NCBI RefSeq assembly: GCF_050896395.1
Contig: NZ_JBPBBA010000007.1
Location: 62,001 to 126,000 of the forward strand
Reading direction: 5' to 3'
DNA from: Nioella aestuarii
GTDB taxonomy: Bacteria; Pseudomonadota; Alphaproteobacteria; Rhodobacterales; Rhodobacteraceae
DNA length: 64,000 bases
This document shows positions 1-7,865 of this stretch, piece by piece. Below the pieces are notes generated by a model. That model was given only the letters and a program-made list of their open reading frames with translations. It was not told the DNA's origin and ran no database searches. Position numbers and translations under genes: made by a program. How positions within the stretch are numbered: position 1 is the first letter of the stretch; each line of letters starts with the position of its first letter.

Positions 1-1
1 G

Positions 2-160
2 ATCGCGCGGGACCGGCTGGCGGAGCTGATCGGGCGGGCAACGGTGGCGCCCAAGAAACGCCGCCCGACCCGACCCACCAAGGGCAGCATAGAGCGGCGC
101 CTCAAGGCCAAGAAGGCGCGGGGGGAGGTGAAGCGGTTGCGGGGGGAGACGGGGGAGTAG
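2..160 (+). CDS. arfB: Peptidyl-tRNA hydrolase ArfB (ribosome rescue factor), 3' end only
   Basis: Partial gene cut by the left window edge; 52 C-terminal codons remain. The visible tail contains RPTRPTKGSIERRL followed by a Lys/Arg-rich stretch. This is the characteristic basic C-terminal extension of ArfB (YaeJ), which enters the empty mRNA channel of stalled ribosomes while the upstream GGQ domain hydrolyses the peptidyl-tRNA. The catalytic GGQ domain lies outside the window, so activity cannot be judged. No terminator is visible after the stop. Identification rests on the tail alone; a generic class I release-factor-like protein is the only alternative. Confidence 0.8.
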   Translation: MARDRLAELIGRATVAPKKRRPTRPTKGSIERRLKAKKARGEVKRLRGETGE

Positions 161-253
161 CTTCAGGCAGTTAAACCGAAGGCCGGTCTTGTGCAAGCGA
201 AGGTGATTTGCGATGCTTCGTCATGGTAGACTTATCGTTTCGAGGGCTAAACA

Positions 254-1255
254 GTGAAGATTTCAGATATAGCTTCAATTTCCGATGCTCAGAAGTTTAT
301 TCTAGATCTCTATCCAAATGATAATAGAGATTTTTCTTATGTTTTTGGCTATGCTACAAGGCACTTAGGATACCTGTGTAAATCTCTATGTAAAAATTCG
401 CCGTCTGTCGAGGAATTCATTCGCTCAATTTCATGGCTACTTGCGTTGGCCAACAAGCTTGAGGTTGATGTTGAAGTTTCCTTAATAAAGCGACATCCCG
501 ATATCTGCCCATATTGCGTTGTTGCCCCATGCAAATGCAGATGGACTGGAAAAAAACCAGCCATCGGAATAAAGGCCTACAAGATACCTGAAGAATTGTT
601 TTATCGCGCAGAACAGATTAAACGCGAAAAGAAAGCAGACTTCCAATCGCACTGCGAGCGACTTGCCATCATTTACCCTGGCAACGCCTACAAATGGGAT
701 GCAATTGGCCCATGGCAACTTACCTCTAAAATGCAAGAGGAACTCGCGGAGGTCCACGAGGCAGCAACCAGATACCTTTCTGGAAGAAAGTCGATTGATG
801 CGGTTGCAGAGGAGTTCGCGGACCTTTTCGCATGGTTACTTTCTGCTTGGGGATTAAGTTTTCCTGAGGGCAATGTGGATGACTCTTTTATAGAATACTA
901 CTTGGCGGGTTGCCCAGTTTGTGGAAATAACGAGAATTGCGAGTGCGAACTTTTTGCCGATCTGAGTACTCAGTTGGTGGACTCCGATAAGATAAAAGAA
1001 CTTGAGAAGCTTTTTCTAGCACTCTCAAGCGAAGTTGGATTTGACGGTGATGAAGTGTCCGAGGTCCTTCAATCTTTAGAGGCGGCGTCAAAGTCACAGA
1101 GCGAACCAGTAGCGAGGGCTGCCGTCGACCAAGCCAAGGCAAAGACAGAAGAGCTTGAAAAGCTAGTAGAGAGAGGAGCAAAGAACGCTAAGAATGCAAC
1201 AACAATCGCGCAGGCGATCTACAAGGCAATCGAGAACTTTCCTTTCGTTGGGTAG
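254..1255 (+). CDS. Uncharacterised protein with two MazG-like helical modules, each followed by a Cys4 zinc-type motif
   Basis: 333 aa, GTG start preceded by GAGGG about 8 nt upstream. Residues 162-190 carry EELAE, then E187-x2-D190, which fits the EExxE...ExxD metal-binding signature of all-alpha (MazG-like) NTP pyrophosphohydrolases. It is followed by C220-x2-C223-x5-C229-x-C231. An earlier region (about 28-95) has the same layout, a helical segment ending in SISWLLALANKL and then C85-x2-C88-x4-C93-x-C95, but lacks the acidic EExxE. The protein therefore looks like an internal duplication with one degenerate half. The C-terminus (about 280-333) is Ala/Lys/Glu-rich and helical. The gene is clearly AT-richer than its neighbours and ends 4 nt from the convergent pncB stop, suggesting recent transfer. 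Substrate and role are unknown; nucleotide hydrolysis is an inference from the motif. Confidence 0.7.
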   Translation: MKISDIASISDAQKFILDLYPNDNRDFSYVFGYATRHLGYLCKSLCKNSPSVEEFIRSISWLLALANKLEVDVEVSLIKRHPDICPYCVVAPCKCRWTGKKPAIGIKAYKIPEELFYRAEQIKREKKADFQSHCERLAIIYPGNAYKWDAIGPWQLTSKMQEELAEVHEAATRYLSGRKSIDAVAEEFADLFAWLLSAWGLSFPEGNVDDSFIEYYLAGCPVCGNNENCECELFADLSTQLVDSDKIKELEKLFLALSSEVGFDGDEVSEVLQSLEAASKSQSEPVARAAVDQAKAKTEELEKLVERGAKNAKNATTIAQAIYKAIENFPFVG

Positions 1256-1259
1256 TTCT

Positions 1260-2552
1260 TCATACCACAACCTCCACCCGTTCCTGCTCGCCCACCCCGA
1301 ACACCCGTTTATACCGAGCGATCTCGTCCGCTGGCCCCATGGCCTTCTCGGGGTTGTCCGAGAGCTTCACCGTGGGCCGCCCGTTGGCGGCCACCGCCTT
1401 GCACACCAGTGAAAACGGCGCCAGCGCGTCGTCGGGGACCAGACCCCGGAAATCATTGGTCAGCAGCGTCCCCCAGCCAAAGGACACCCGCACGCGGCCT
1501 GCGAATTGGGCCTGAAGCTCCTCTATCTTTTCCACGTCCAGCCCGTCGGAGAAGATGACGAGTTTCTGGCGCGGGTCCTCGCCGCGCGACGTCCACCAGT
1601 CGATGGCGATCTCGGCCCCCGTCGCGGGGTCGCCTGAATCGATGCGGATGCCGGTCCAGCCTGCCAGCCAGTCGGGGGCGTTTTTCAGGAAGCCTTCCGT
1701 CCCGTAGGTGTCGGGCAGGATGATGCGCAGGTTGCCCGAATGCTCCTCATGCCAGTCGGCCAGCACGTCATAGGGCGCGCGGGCGAGGTCGGCGTCGGTC
1801 TCGGTTAGCGCGGCGTAGACCATGGGCAGTTCATGGGCGTTCGTCCCGATCGCCTCGATATCGCGCTTCATGGCGATGAGGCAGTTGGAGGTTCCGATGA
1901 ACTTGTCCCCCAGCCCCTCCATCATCGCCTGCACGCACCAGTCCTGCCACAGGTAGGAATGGCGGCGGCGGGTGCCGAAATCGGCGATGCGCAGGTCGGG
2001 CAGGTGGCGCAGGCGTTCGACCTTCTGCCACAGATGCGTCATGGCGCGGGCGTAGAGCACCTGCAGCTCGAACTTGCCCATATGTTGCAGGACGGCGCGG
2101 CCCCGAAGCTCCATCAGCACGGCGAGCGCGGGGATTTCCCACAGCATGACCTCGGGCCAGTTGCCTTCGAAGGTCAGCTCATACTGCCCGTCGCGTTTTT
2201 CGAGGTGGTAGGCGGGCAGGCGCAGGTTTTCAAACCAGTCCATGAATTCGGGCGTGAACATCTGGCGCTTGCCGTAGAACATGTTGCCCCGCATCCAGGT
2301 GCTTTCGCCGCGCGCGAGGGAAAGGGAGCGGATGTGGTCCAGCTGTTCGCGCAGCTCGCCCTCGTCGATCAGTTCGGCCAGCGGGATGCGGGTGGTGCGG
2401 TTTATGAGGCTGAAGGTGACTTGCGTGTCGGGCTTGTTGCGGAACACCGACTGGCACATCAGCAGCTTGTAGAAATCGGTGTCGATCAGGGACCGGACGA
2501 TCGGGTCGATCTTCCACTTGTGGTTATAGACGCGGGTGGCGATGTCGACCAT
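1260..2552 (-). CDS. pncB: Nicotinate phosphoribosyltransferase
   Basis: 430 aa, full length for the PncB family. The enzyme joins nicotinate and PRPP, with ATP hydrolysis, to give nicotinate mononucleotide in the Preiss-Handler NAD salvage route. Recognisable segments are LIDTDFYKLLMCQ near the N-terminus, GTRRRHSYL, and GTNAHELPMV, which carries the phosphorylatable His. The C-terminal half has RIDSGDP and the FGWGTLLTND phosphate-binding loop. AGGAGT lies 6 nt before the ATG. pncA, which supplies nicotinate from nicotinamide, lies about 3 kb away on the same strand but not in the same transcription unit. Confidence 0.95.
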   Translation of the reverse strand: MVDIATRVYNHKWKIDPIVRSLIDTDFYKLLMCQSVFRNKPDTQVTFSLINRTTRIPLAELIDEGELREQLDHIRSLSLARGESTWMRGNMFYGKRQMFTPEFMDWFENLRLPAYHLEKRDGQYELTFEGNWPEVMLWEIPALAVLMELRGRAVLQHMGKFELQVLYARAMTHLWQKVERLRHLPDLRIADFGTRRRHSYLWQDWCVQAMMEGLGDKFIGTSNCLIAMKRDIEAIGTNAHELPMVYAALTETDADLARAPYDVLADWHEEHSGNLRIILPDTYGTEGFLKNAPDWLAGWTGIRIDSGDPATGAEIAIDWWTSRGEDPRQKLVIFSDGLDVEKIEELQAQFAGRVRVSFGWGTLLTNDFRGLVPDDALAPFSLVCKAVAANGRPTVKLSDNPEKAMGPADEIARYKRVFGVGEQERVEVVV

Positions 2553-2623
2553 TGGGATACTCCTGTACGCAACGTCTGTTAGAGCAAAGCGGGCAGGGGG
2601 AGGGCAAGCGTATCCGCAAAGAA

Positions 2624-2651
2624 AACGCCCCGCCGGGTGGGACGGGGCGTT
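2624..2651 (-). terminator. Rho-independent terminator for the small secreted-protein gene
   Basis: On the minus strand a perfect 9-bp stem (AACGCCCCG paired with CGGGGCGTT, 10-nt loop) lies 17 nt past the stop of the 2669-3028 gene and runs into TTTT. This is a standard intrinsic terminator. It also separates that gene from pncB, which is transcribed in the same direction further on. Confidence 0.75.
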
Positions 2652-2668
2652 GGAGGAGTTGCGTGGGA

Positions 2669-3028
2669 TCAGCCGCGGGCGGCGCTGGAGGCTTGCGAAC
2701 CCCCATCCCGGCCCTCGCCTTCGCGGCCATCGGGGTTCAGGATCATCACCGCGCGGCCTGCCACGATCAGGCGCTGCAACGTCTCGCCGGGCATGGACGG
2801 GCCGGGGCGATCAAAACCAGGGGTGCCGGCGAGGTTGCCGAATTCCTCGTCGCAGTCATCGAGACCGCTTGAATTGGAGCAGTCATGCTCTGGGAAGTTT
2901 TCGTTGCACCAGTTGATAACAGCCTCGTAGCAGCCTTCGAGCGAAGTGATCGGGTCTGCTGAAGCGGGGGCGGTGGTCGAAGCCGTTAGGCTTAGGGCGG
3001 CGGCGGCAATGGCGAAGTAACGGGTCAT
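2669..3028 (-). CDS. Small exported Cys-containing protein of unknown function
   Basis: 119 aa. The start was placed at 3028, not at the longer in-frame upstream ATG, because AGAGGA sits about 7 nt before it and the protein then opens with a typical Sec signal peptide (MTRYFAIAAAALSLTAS, cleavage expected after ASA near residue 24). The mature part has four Cys within about 35 residues (GCYEAVINWCNENF and HDCSNSSGLDDCDEEF), consistent with two periplasmic disulfides and with many acidic residues around them. The tail is Gly/Arg/Asp-rich and probably unstructured. It is transcribed alone and followed by a strong terminator. I do not recognise the family. Confidence 0.7.
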   Translation of the reverse strand: MTRYFAIAAAALSLTASTTAPASADPITSLEGCYEAVINWCNENFPEHDCSNSSGLDDCDEEFGNLAGTPGFDRPGPSMPGETLQRLIVAGRAVMILNPDGREGEGRDGGSQASSAARG

Positions 3029-3184
3029 ATCAAAATCCTCTTCTCTCAAAAAATCACGCATTCTGTTGGCGTGTAGGGGTCTGTCGAACGATGAAGCAAA
3101 ATGGTTCACAGAAATGTGAGGTGCCTGGCGCAGATTGGCGGAAATCCCTCGCCTGTCTGCGGGAAAGGAGCTAGGCAGGCCGGC

Positions 3185-4294
3185 ATGAGCGACATGTTTG
3201 ACATCTTCCTTGTGGCCCCGCCGGGGCTGGAACCTGTTCTGGCCGAGGAGGCGCGGGACAAGGGCTTTGCCGATCCCCGCGCGGTGCAAGGGGGTGTCGA
3301 GATCAAGGGCGGTTGGCCCGAGGTCTGGCGCGCGAACCTAGTGCTGAGAGGACCAGCGCGGGTGCTGGTCCGGGTGGCAGAGTTTCGGGCGATGCATCTG
3401 GCGCAGCTGGACAAGCGGGCGCGCAAGGTCGATTGGGCGTCGGTGCTGCGGGCGGACAGTCCCGTAAAGGTGGAGGCGACCTGCCGAAAGTCGAAGATCT
3501 ATCACGCGGGGGCCGCGACACAGCGGGTCAGCACCGCGATCAAGGAAACGCTAGGGGCCGAGATCAGCGATACGGCCGAAGTGGTGGTGAAGGTGCGCAT
3601 CGACGATGACCTGTGCACGATCAGCCTGGATGCCACCGGCGAAGCGCTGCACAAACGCGGGCACAAGCCCGCCGTGGGCAAGGCCCCGATGCGCGAAAAC
3701 CTGGCGGCGCTGTTTTTGCGGCAATGCGGGTTTGACGGGACGGAACCGGTGGTCGATCCGATGTGTGGGTCGGGGACGTTCCCGATTGAGGCGGCCGAGA
3801 TCGCGGCAGGGCTTTATCCGGGCCGGTCGCGGGGCTTCGCGTTCGAGGGGCTGGCCGGGTTCGATGCCGATGCCTTTGCAGCGATGAAGGCAGGGGCAAG
3901 GTTGGTGGCACCACAGGCCCGGTTCTACGGGTTTGACCGGGATGCGGGCGCGGTGAAGAACGCCACCGAGAATGCGGAGCGGGCGGGTGTCGGAGGCTAT
4001 TGCCAGTTTGCCCGGCAGGCAGTCAGCGATCTGGAACCGCCAGAGGGGCCGCCCGGCCTGGTCATCGTCAACCCGCCCTATGGCGAGCGCATCGGCAACC
4101 GCAAACTGCTGTTCTCGGTCTACGGCGCGCTTGGCAAGACATTGCTGGAGCGGTTCAGCGGCTGGCGTGTGGGGCTGGTGACAAGCGATGGCGGGCTGGC
4201 CAAGGCGACCGGGCTGCCTTGGCTGCCGACAGAACCGCCGGTGGCGCATGGTGGGCTAAAGGTGACGCTGTGGCGAACGGGGGTTTTGGGCTGA
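3185..4294 (+). CDS. THUMP-domain class I RNA (guanine-N2) methyltransferase, RlmL/TrmN-like
   Basis: 369 aa. The ATG at 3185 was chosen because the conserved start MFDIFLVAPPGLEPVLAEE follows at once; an upstream in-frame ATG adds 28 atypical residues. The N-terminal and middle part (to about residue 165) is a ferredoxin-like plus THUMP RNA-binding region. The C-terminal part is a Rossmann methyltransferase with DPMCGSGTFPIEAA as the SAM loop and catalytic NPPYGER at about residue 296. Relatives methylate 23S rRNA G2445 (RlmL) or tRNA G6. The exact target cannot be told from sequence. AAGGAG lies about 14 nt upstream, which is rather distant. Confidence 0.88.
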   Translation: MSDMFDIFLVAPPGLEPVLAEEARDKGFADPRAVQGGVEIKGGWPEVWRANLVLRGPARVLVRVAEFRAMHLAQLDKRARKVDWASVLRADSPVKVEATCRKSKIYHAGAATQRVSTAIKETLGAEISDTAEVVVKVRIDDDLCTISLDATGEALHKRGHKPAVGKAPMRENLAALFLRQCGFDGTEPVVDPMCGSGTFPIEAAEIAAGLYPGRSRGFAFEGLAGFDADAFAAMKAGARLVAPQARFYGFDRDAGAVKNATENAERAGVGGYCQFARQAVSDLEPPEGPPGLVIVNPPYGERIGNRKLLFSVYGALGKTLLERFSGWRVGLVTSDGGLAKATGLPWLPTEPPVAHGGLKVTLWRTGVLG

Positions 4295-4575
4295 AGCAGG
4301 GACCGGGTTTGAAGAAGAACCTCTCTGACCTCTCGTGACCGTGGTCCGCGCGGAATCAAGCCGCAGGCGCTGCGCCATCGCCGACGCGCCCCGACGCAGA
4401 GGCGATCTGGGGGATGTTTGCGAGACGGTTGAGGTCTTGCGGATGTGGCAGGCATAGAGCGCATTGGTCGAATGTCAGCATCGCCACCGCGCGCGTCGGC
4501 AATGACGTTCGGGGATGGAGGCCAAACCGAGCCCTCGTCATTGCCGCGTATGCGCTCCGCGCTAGCTTCACTGCA

Positions 4576-4713
4576 ATGGCCCACAAGAAACTCCATCTGC
4601 CGACCAAGATTTGTGCCACCTGTGGCCGTCCGTTTGCGTGGCGAAAGAAATGGGCGAAGGTCTGGGACGAAGTGCGCTATTGCTCGGATCGGTGCCGACG
4701 CGTGCGGGGTTAG
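4576..4713 (+). CDS. DUF2256 small zinc-ribbon protein
   Basis: 45 aa: a basic N-terminus, then CATCGRPFAWRKKW and the C-terminal CSDRCRR. This is the compact Cys2...Cys2 layout of DUF2256, found widely in proteobacteria and often near photolyase or cryptochrome genes, although none is visible here. A zinc site from C13, C16 and the two C-terminal Cys is likely. Its function is not established. The stop overlaps the convergent GNAT stop (TTAG, 4710-4713). The 280 bp before it (4295-4575) contain no gene I can support. Confidence 0.8.
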   Translation: MAHKKLHLPTKICATCGRPFAWRKKWAKVWDEVRYCSDRCRRVRG

Positions 4714-5528
4714 CCCAGCTCCAGCGTGGCGATGGAGCGGATGCCAGGGCCGGGTTTGGGTGCGGGGCCGCGATACATGCGGGCGGTGTTGAAGCTTGCC
4801 TCCATCCCCCATTCCCTGCAAAGCGAGGTTAGCCCGGACTGGTCGTCAGGAACGTCAATGATGAATGGACCTGCGGGATATGCCGCTGCGATTGCCATCA
4901 ACAGCGCCCGCGCGTCATCGAGGTTGTCTGCGACCAGCGGCCCTATCTTGGCGCCGCGTTCGCAACGGCGGATGGTGGCGAAGGAAGTGCCGTGCAATAG
5001 GGTCCGGCGGCTGTCGCTGTCTTGCGTCCAAGCCTTCATGAAGGCAGGCTTGGCATAGCCGTTGGCACGGGCCTCGGCCTGGCAGAGCCGGTCCCTGTCG
5101 CCTGCGGATGCAGGGCGCAGCCCCACCCCATGATCCGCCGGAATCTGCCCTTCGAAGCGAAAGGTCTGCCCGGCGAGCACAAATCCCGATTTGCGGTAGT
5201 TGTCCTGCTGCGCGGGCACCCCGTCGAGGCCGACACTGCGTGCCCCGGCATGGGTAAGTGCGTGCTGCCAGAGGCCGAAGCCGATCCCCTTGCCGCGATG
5301 CTCGGGCAGGCAGAGATAGAGGCCCAGGAACGCGAAATCGTCGGAATGGTTTACAACCGAGATCGCGGCGATGGGGCCGTTGCCCGGATCGGCCACGAAG
5401 AAACCTTGGGGGTCGCTGGCGTAGAAAGCCGCCGCATCATCAGGCCCGGGGTTCCACCCCTCGGCTGCGGCCCAGGACAGGACAAGTGGCATCTCGTCTG
5501 CGCGGGCGGTGCGGAAACGCACGCTCAT
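4710..5528 (-). CDS. GNAT family N-acetyltransferase with a C-terminal second GNAT-like domain
   Basis: 272 aa. The N-terminal GNAT fold (about 1-135) carries the acetyl-CoA pyrophosphate loop HRGKGIGFG at 77-84 and ends with the usual YRKSGF segment. The remaining half (about 140-272) resembles the accessory GNAT-like domain of the YitH/DUF1248-type proteins. The start codon overlaps the pncA stop (ATGA), so the two are translationally coupled. The acceptor substrate is unknown. Coupling to nicotinamidase is suggestive, but no functional link is known to me. Confidence 0.85.
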   Translation of the reverse strand: MSVRFRTARADEMPLVLSWAAAEGWNPGPDDAAAFYASDPQGFFVADPGNGPIAAISVVNHSDDFAFLGLYLCLPEHRGKGIGFGLWQHALTHAGARSVGLDGVPAQQDNYRKSGFVLAGQTFRFEGQIPADHGVGLRPASAGDRDRLCQAEARANGYAKPAFMKAWTQDSDSRRTLLHGTSFATIRRCERGAKIGPLVADNLDDARALLMAIAAAYPAGPFIIDVPDDQSGLTSLCREWGMEASFNTARMYRGPAPKPGPGIRSIATLELG

Positions 5529-6115
5529 GCTAGGGCGACGCCCGCCTGCGCCATCCCCTCCAGCGCGGCCTCCAGCGAGCCGTCGAAATCAATTGCACGG
5601 CAGAGGTCCTGGCGGACGGTCACGGTGAACCCCAACCGGGCGGCATCGACGGCGGAGTAGTTGACGCAGAAATCGGTGGCGAGGCCCACCATGGTGAGCG
5701 TGTCGATACCCCGTGTGCGCAGGTAGCCTTCCAGCCCTGTGGGCGTGGTCTTGTCGTTCTCGAAAAACGCCGAGTAGCTGTCGATCGCGGGGTTGTAGCC
5801 CTTGCGGATGATCAGGTCAGCCCGGGCGGTCAGCAGATCGCTGTGGAATTCCGCGCCGGGGGTGCCTTGCACACAGTGATCTGGCCACAGAACCTGAGGG
5901 CCGTAAGGCATCTCGGTCAGGGTCATTGGCTCGGCCCCGTGATACGAGGCGAAAGAGGAATGGCCCGACGGGTGCCAGTCCTGCGTCAGGATCACGGCGT
6001 CGAAATCGCCCATCAGCGCGTTGATGCCGGGAACAATCACGTCGCCCTCTGGCACCGCCAAGGCGCCTCCGGGGCAGAAATCGTTCTGGACGTCGATGAC
6101 GATGAGGGCGTGCAT
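5525..6115 (-). CDS. pncA: Nicotinamidase / pyrazinamidase
   Basis: 196 aa, normal length. It hydrolyses nicotinamide to nicotinate and ammonia in NAD salvage, feeding PncB. The catalytic triad is visible as D8 (VIDVQNDF), K105 (IIRKGYN) and C150 (GLATDFCV). Metal-site residues are D46 and H48 in QDWHPSGHSSF and H80 in WPDHCVQGTPG. Its first position in a two-gene unit with the GNAT protein is clear from the 4-nt overlap. Confidence 0.95.
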   Translation of the reverse strand: MHALIVIDVQNDFCPGGALAVPEGDVIVPGINALMGDFDAVILTQDWHPSGHSSFASYHGAEPMTLTEMPYGPQVLWPDHCVQGTPGAEFHSDLLTARADLIIRKGYNPAIDSYSAFFENDKTTPTGLEGYLRTRGIDTLTMVGLATDFCVNYSAVDAARLGFTVTVRQDLCRAIDFDGSLEAALEGMAQAGVALA

Positions 6116-6278
6116 GGCGGGCTCCTATCTGGGGTCCCTCAAGGGGTAGTCAGGCAGGCGCTGCCCGTCAATGCGGGTGGGGCGCGAACCGGGGTGAACA
6201 GCGGCTGTGCGCGGCTGAGGCTTTGACGCAAAGGACGCGCGCTCTAGGCTGATGCAAGCCGCAAGCAGGAGATCCCCA

Positions 6279-7808
6279 ATGTCCGAGACACCCATCATCG
6301 CCGCAAAAAGCCCTGCCAAGGTCGAGCTGACCGAAGGCGAGAGCTATACTTGGTGCCGCTGCGGGCGGTCCAAGAACCAGCCCTTCTGCGACGGATCGCA
6401 TCGGGGGACCGGGATCACTCCCGTCTCGTTCAAGGCCGAGGAAACGGGGACAGCGTTCCTGTGCCGCTGCAAGGCGACGGGAAACGTGCCATTCTGCGAC
6501 GGAACCCATACCAAGCTGGAGGGGCTGGAACCCGGCGATGCTTCGCCCCCGCCTAAGAGCGATGCGCCCACGGCGGAACCCACGCCCGAGGAGCCCACGG
6601 TCGCCCGCATTCACGCGCTGGCGCGCGACGGGCTGAGCAAGCTTGGTCATCACGGTGAGATGGGGGCTATGGGCGTTCCGCGAAAGGATCTGCCGCATTG
6701 GGATGACCTGCAAATCCTGCCTGCGCAGATGGCGCGCAAGCCGTTGCTGGACAATGCGCCTGTATCGACGAAGGTGGTGATTGGGCCACGCGCGGCGAAA
6801 CCGCTGGAGCTGGATATCCCGCTATTCGTGTCCGACATGAGCTTTGGCGCATTGTCGTTGGAGGCCAAGGTTGCCCTGTCGCGTGGGGCGGAACTGGCAG
6901 GCACAGGGATATGTTCGGGCGAGGGTGGCATGTTGCCAGAGGAGCAGGCGGAGAATTCACGCTATTTCTATGAACTCGCTTCCGCCCGGTTCGGCTGGCG
7001 GCCGGAACTGGTGGAACGGGTGCAAGCCTTTCACTTCAAGGGTGGGCAGGGCGCCAAGACCGGCACTGGCGGGCATCTGCCCGGCAACAAGGTGACGGAC
7101 AAGATCGCCGAGGTGCGCGGGCTGGAGAAGGGTCAGGACGCTATTTCGCCCTCGACCTTTCCCGATCTGACCACGCCTGCCGATTTCGCAAAGCTGGCCG
7201 ATGAGGTGCGGGAGAGGTCCGGCGGCATTCCGATTGGGTTCAAACTGTCGGCCAATCATATCGAGGCCGATATCGACTTCGCGCTGGAGGCCGGCGCAGA
7301 CTACATCATTCTCGACGGGCGGGGTGGGGGAACGGGGGCCGCGCCGCTGATTTTCCGCGACCATATCTCGGTGCCGACCATTCCGGCGCTGGCCCGCGCA
7401 AGGCGGCATCTGGATGCGAGCACAGGGCGCGAGGTGACGCTGGTCATCACCGGCGGGCTGCGGGTGGCCGAGGATTTCGCCAAAGCGATGGCGCTTGGCG
7501 CGGATGCGGTGGCGGTGTCAAACTCGGCCATTCAGGCAGTGGGCTGTGTGGCAGCGCGCATGTGCAACACCAACAATTGCCCCGCCGGGATCGCTACGCA
7601 AAAGCCGGAGCTGCGCCGGCGGATCGACGTGCAGGTCAGCGCCGAGAGGCTGGCGCGGTTCTTCGGGGCCTCGGTGGAGCTGATGCAGGTGCTGGCGCGG
7701 GCTTGCGGGCATGACAGCCTTTCGGGATTGCGCGAGGATGATCTGACCAGTTGGAAAAAGGACATGGCGGACCTGAGCGGCGTGCGCTTTGCGGGCGTGG
7801 GCGTGTAA
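6279..7808 (+). CDS. Two CDGSH iron-sulfur motifs fused to an FMN-binding glutamate synthase-like domain
   Basis: 509 aa. The second ATG (6279) is preferred because AGGAGA sits about 6 nt upstream of it. Two CDGSH motifs occur in tandem: C26, C28, C37, H41 (CRCGRSKNQPFCDGSH) and C62, C64, C73, H77 (CRCKATGNVPFCDGTH). Each should hold a 2Fe-2S cluster with the 3Cys-1His ligation known from mitoNEET-type proteins. A Pro/Glu-rich linker (about 85-108) leads to a GltB2-type FMN/TIM-barrel domain (about 110-509) with GGQGAKTGTGGHLPGNK, LDGRGGGTGAAP and CNTNNCPAGIATQ. No glutaminase or NADPH subunit is adjacent, so true glutamate synthase activity is doubtful. An FMN oxidoreductase fed electrons by the CDGSH clusters is my inference. 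Confidence 0.85.
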   Translation: MSETPIIAAKSPAKVELTEGESYTWCRCGRSKNQPFCDGSHRGTGITPVSFKAEETGTAFLCRCKATGNVPFCDGTHTKLEGLEPGDASPPPKSDAPTAEPTPEEPTVARIHALARDGLSKLGHHGEMGAMGVPRKDLPHWDDLQILPAQMARKPLLDNAPVSTKVVIGPRAAKPLELDIPLFVSDMSFGALSLEAKVALSRGAELAGTGICSGEGGMLPEEQAENSRYFYELASARFGWRPELVERVQAFHFKGGQGAKTGTGGHLPGNKVTDKIAEVRGLEKGQDAISPSTFPDLTTPADFAKLADEVRERSGGIPIGFKLSANHIEADIDFALEAGADYIILDGRGGGTGAAPLIFRDHISVPTIPALARARRHLDASTGREVTLVITGGLRVAEDFAKAMALGADAVAVSNSAIQAVGCVAARMCNTNNCPAGIATQKPELRRRIDVQVSAERLARFFGASVELMQVLARACGHDSLSGLREDDLTSWKKDMADLSGVRFAGVGV

Positions 7809-7865
7809 CGGCGATTGACCGGCGGGCCGTGCGCGTGTTCGGTGTCGGGCAGAGAGGTGCCCAAC

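Noticed and set aside
4295..4575. Possible degraded gene before the DUF2256 gene (minus-strand frame at 4356-4619)
   Set aside because: I could not recognise any family in either strand and the frame overlaps the DUF2256 start. It was left as unassigned intergenic DNA.
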